From assembly GCA_028289585.1 (NCBI GenBank), contig JANQPI010000023.1, positions 1 through 63,457 on the forward strand: DNA of 63,457 bases. The letters are read 5' to 3'. A model generated the notes under the pieces. It did not search any database and was not told the DNA's origin. It saw only the letters and a list, made by a program, of their open reading frames with translations. Within the stretch, counting starts at the first letter, position 1; each line of letters opens with the position of its first letter. The translations under genes and the position numbers were made by a program. Of this stretch, positions 63,302-63,457 are shown piece after piece. Origin of the DNA: Candidatus Zixiibacteriota bacterium. Its GTDB lineage: Bacteria > Zixibacteria > MSB-5A5 > GN15 > FEB-12.

Positions 63302-63457
63302 ATGTTGCCAGATGATGAGAAATCGAAGGTGGAGCAGGGAGGGAAGGGGCGTAGGATTCGGGTGCCAATTCCGCCCGACGTGAAGTTTCTTTGCGCCCAC
63401 AACTCCAGGGAAAGGTGCTTGACGGTCAACACCAGCGTCGGAGGGCGGGACATGGAC
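63302..63457 (+). CDS. Hypothetical protein, 5' part of a gene split by the window ends
   Basis: This is the start of the gene that continues at 1-249. ATG 63302 has GGGGAG upstream. An in-frame TTG at 63266 has a stronger AGGAGGT site 7 bases away and would add 12 residues, so the true start is uncertain. The N-terminal region is charged and probably disordered (KSKVEQGGKGRR). Confidence 0.7.
   Translation, partial: MLPDDEKSKVEQGGKGRRIRVPIPPDVKFLCAHNSRERCLTVNTSVGGRDMD
63359..63457. repeat. Terminal direct repeat, right copy (circular closure)
   Basis: Ninety-nine bases identical to 1-99. Removing one copy leaves a closed sequence of 63,358 bp in which the flanking gene is uninterrupted. 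Confidence 0.95.

Noticed and set aside
1-63457. tRNA genes, CRISPR arrays, insertion sequences
   Set aside because: No cloverleaf-like segment with T-loop signature, no regularly spaced repeats and no transposase-like protein were seen by reading. A tRNAscan or array search was not possible here.
1-63457. Integrase and attachment site
   Set aside because: No tyrosine or serine recombinase signature was recognised in any supported protein, so repeats such as the 30-bp and 44-bp pairs were not called att sites.

Overview
The window is one complete viral genome that closes on itself. Its first and last 99 bases are identical (1-99 = 63359-63457), and one gene reads across the junction, so the unit is a circular or circularly permuted genome of about 63,358 bp. 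The gene set is that of a tailed dsDNA phage with an HK97-fold capsid and probably a long non-contractile (siphovirus-like) tail. I infer the latter from a tape-measure gene preceded by a frameshifted tail chaperone, with no sheath or contractile-baseplate genes. No integrase, DNA polymerase, primase or tRNA was recognised. The host is unknown. Canonical sigma70 promoters, Shine-Dalgarno sites, lipoprotein and Tat-like signals and a degenerate DUF1570-like secreted protein would fit a Gram-negative or planctomycete-type bacterium, but this is weak inference.

Layout. 63266-5901 (+): small hypothetical, zinc-ribbon and membrane genes, a cupin-like gene and thyX. 5935-8954 (-): a six-gene leftward operon. 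9044-10580 (+): small genes. 10714-34922 (+): the virion block, with portal, minor head protein, protease/scaffold, major capsid, connectors, a Tad1/Acb2-like protein, beta-helix spike, tail terminator, tail tube, frameshifted chaperone pair, tape measure, tail hub and Cys-rich virion proteins. 34846-45400 (+): regulation and DNA metabolism, with an HTH regulator, Rad52-like annealing protein, LexA-like HTH, DNA methyltransferase, ParB-like protein, DUF1643, DEAH helicase and PD-(D/E)XK nuclease. 45486-51288 (+): an envelope/lysis-like module, with alpha/beta hydrolase, membrane-anchored trypsin-like protease, secreted proteins, small membrane proteins and a lipoprotein. 51354-51999 (+): zinc-ribbon genes. 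52201-53578 (-): a leftward block containing a second HTH regulator. 53817-55764 (+): terminase. 55899-63457 (+): a run of small early-type genes with a PP-loop enzyme and a Spo11/TopoVIA-like (Mini-A type) protein.

The clearest system-level signal is regulatory. A 13-bp inverted repeat, GTACA-N3-TGTAC, occurs about twelve times. Eight copies lie inside promoters built as TTGACN - 16/17 bp - TACNNT, with one repeat arm forming the -10 box, and one copy serves two divergent promoters. The two leftward promoters at 53.1 and 53.6 kb carry a different, exactly duplicated operator (GTACC-N8-GGTAC). One HTH gene lies downstream of each operator class, which suggests a two-regulator switch in a phage without integrase. 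Strong intrinsic terminators sit immediately upstream of the portal, protease and connector genes, so late transcription must read through them. Two intergenic regions (13.43-13.63 kb and 42.97-43.14 kb) look like structured RNAs. The tail chaperone pair carries a textbook -1 slippery site.
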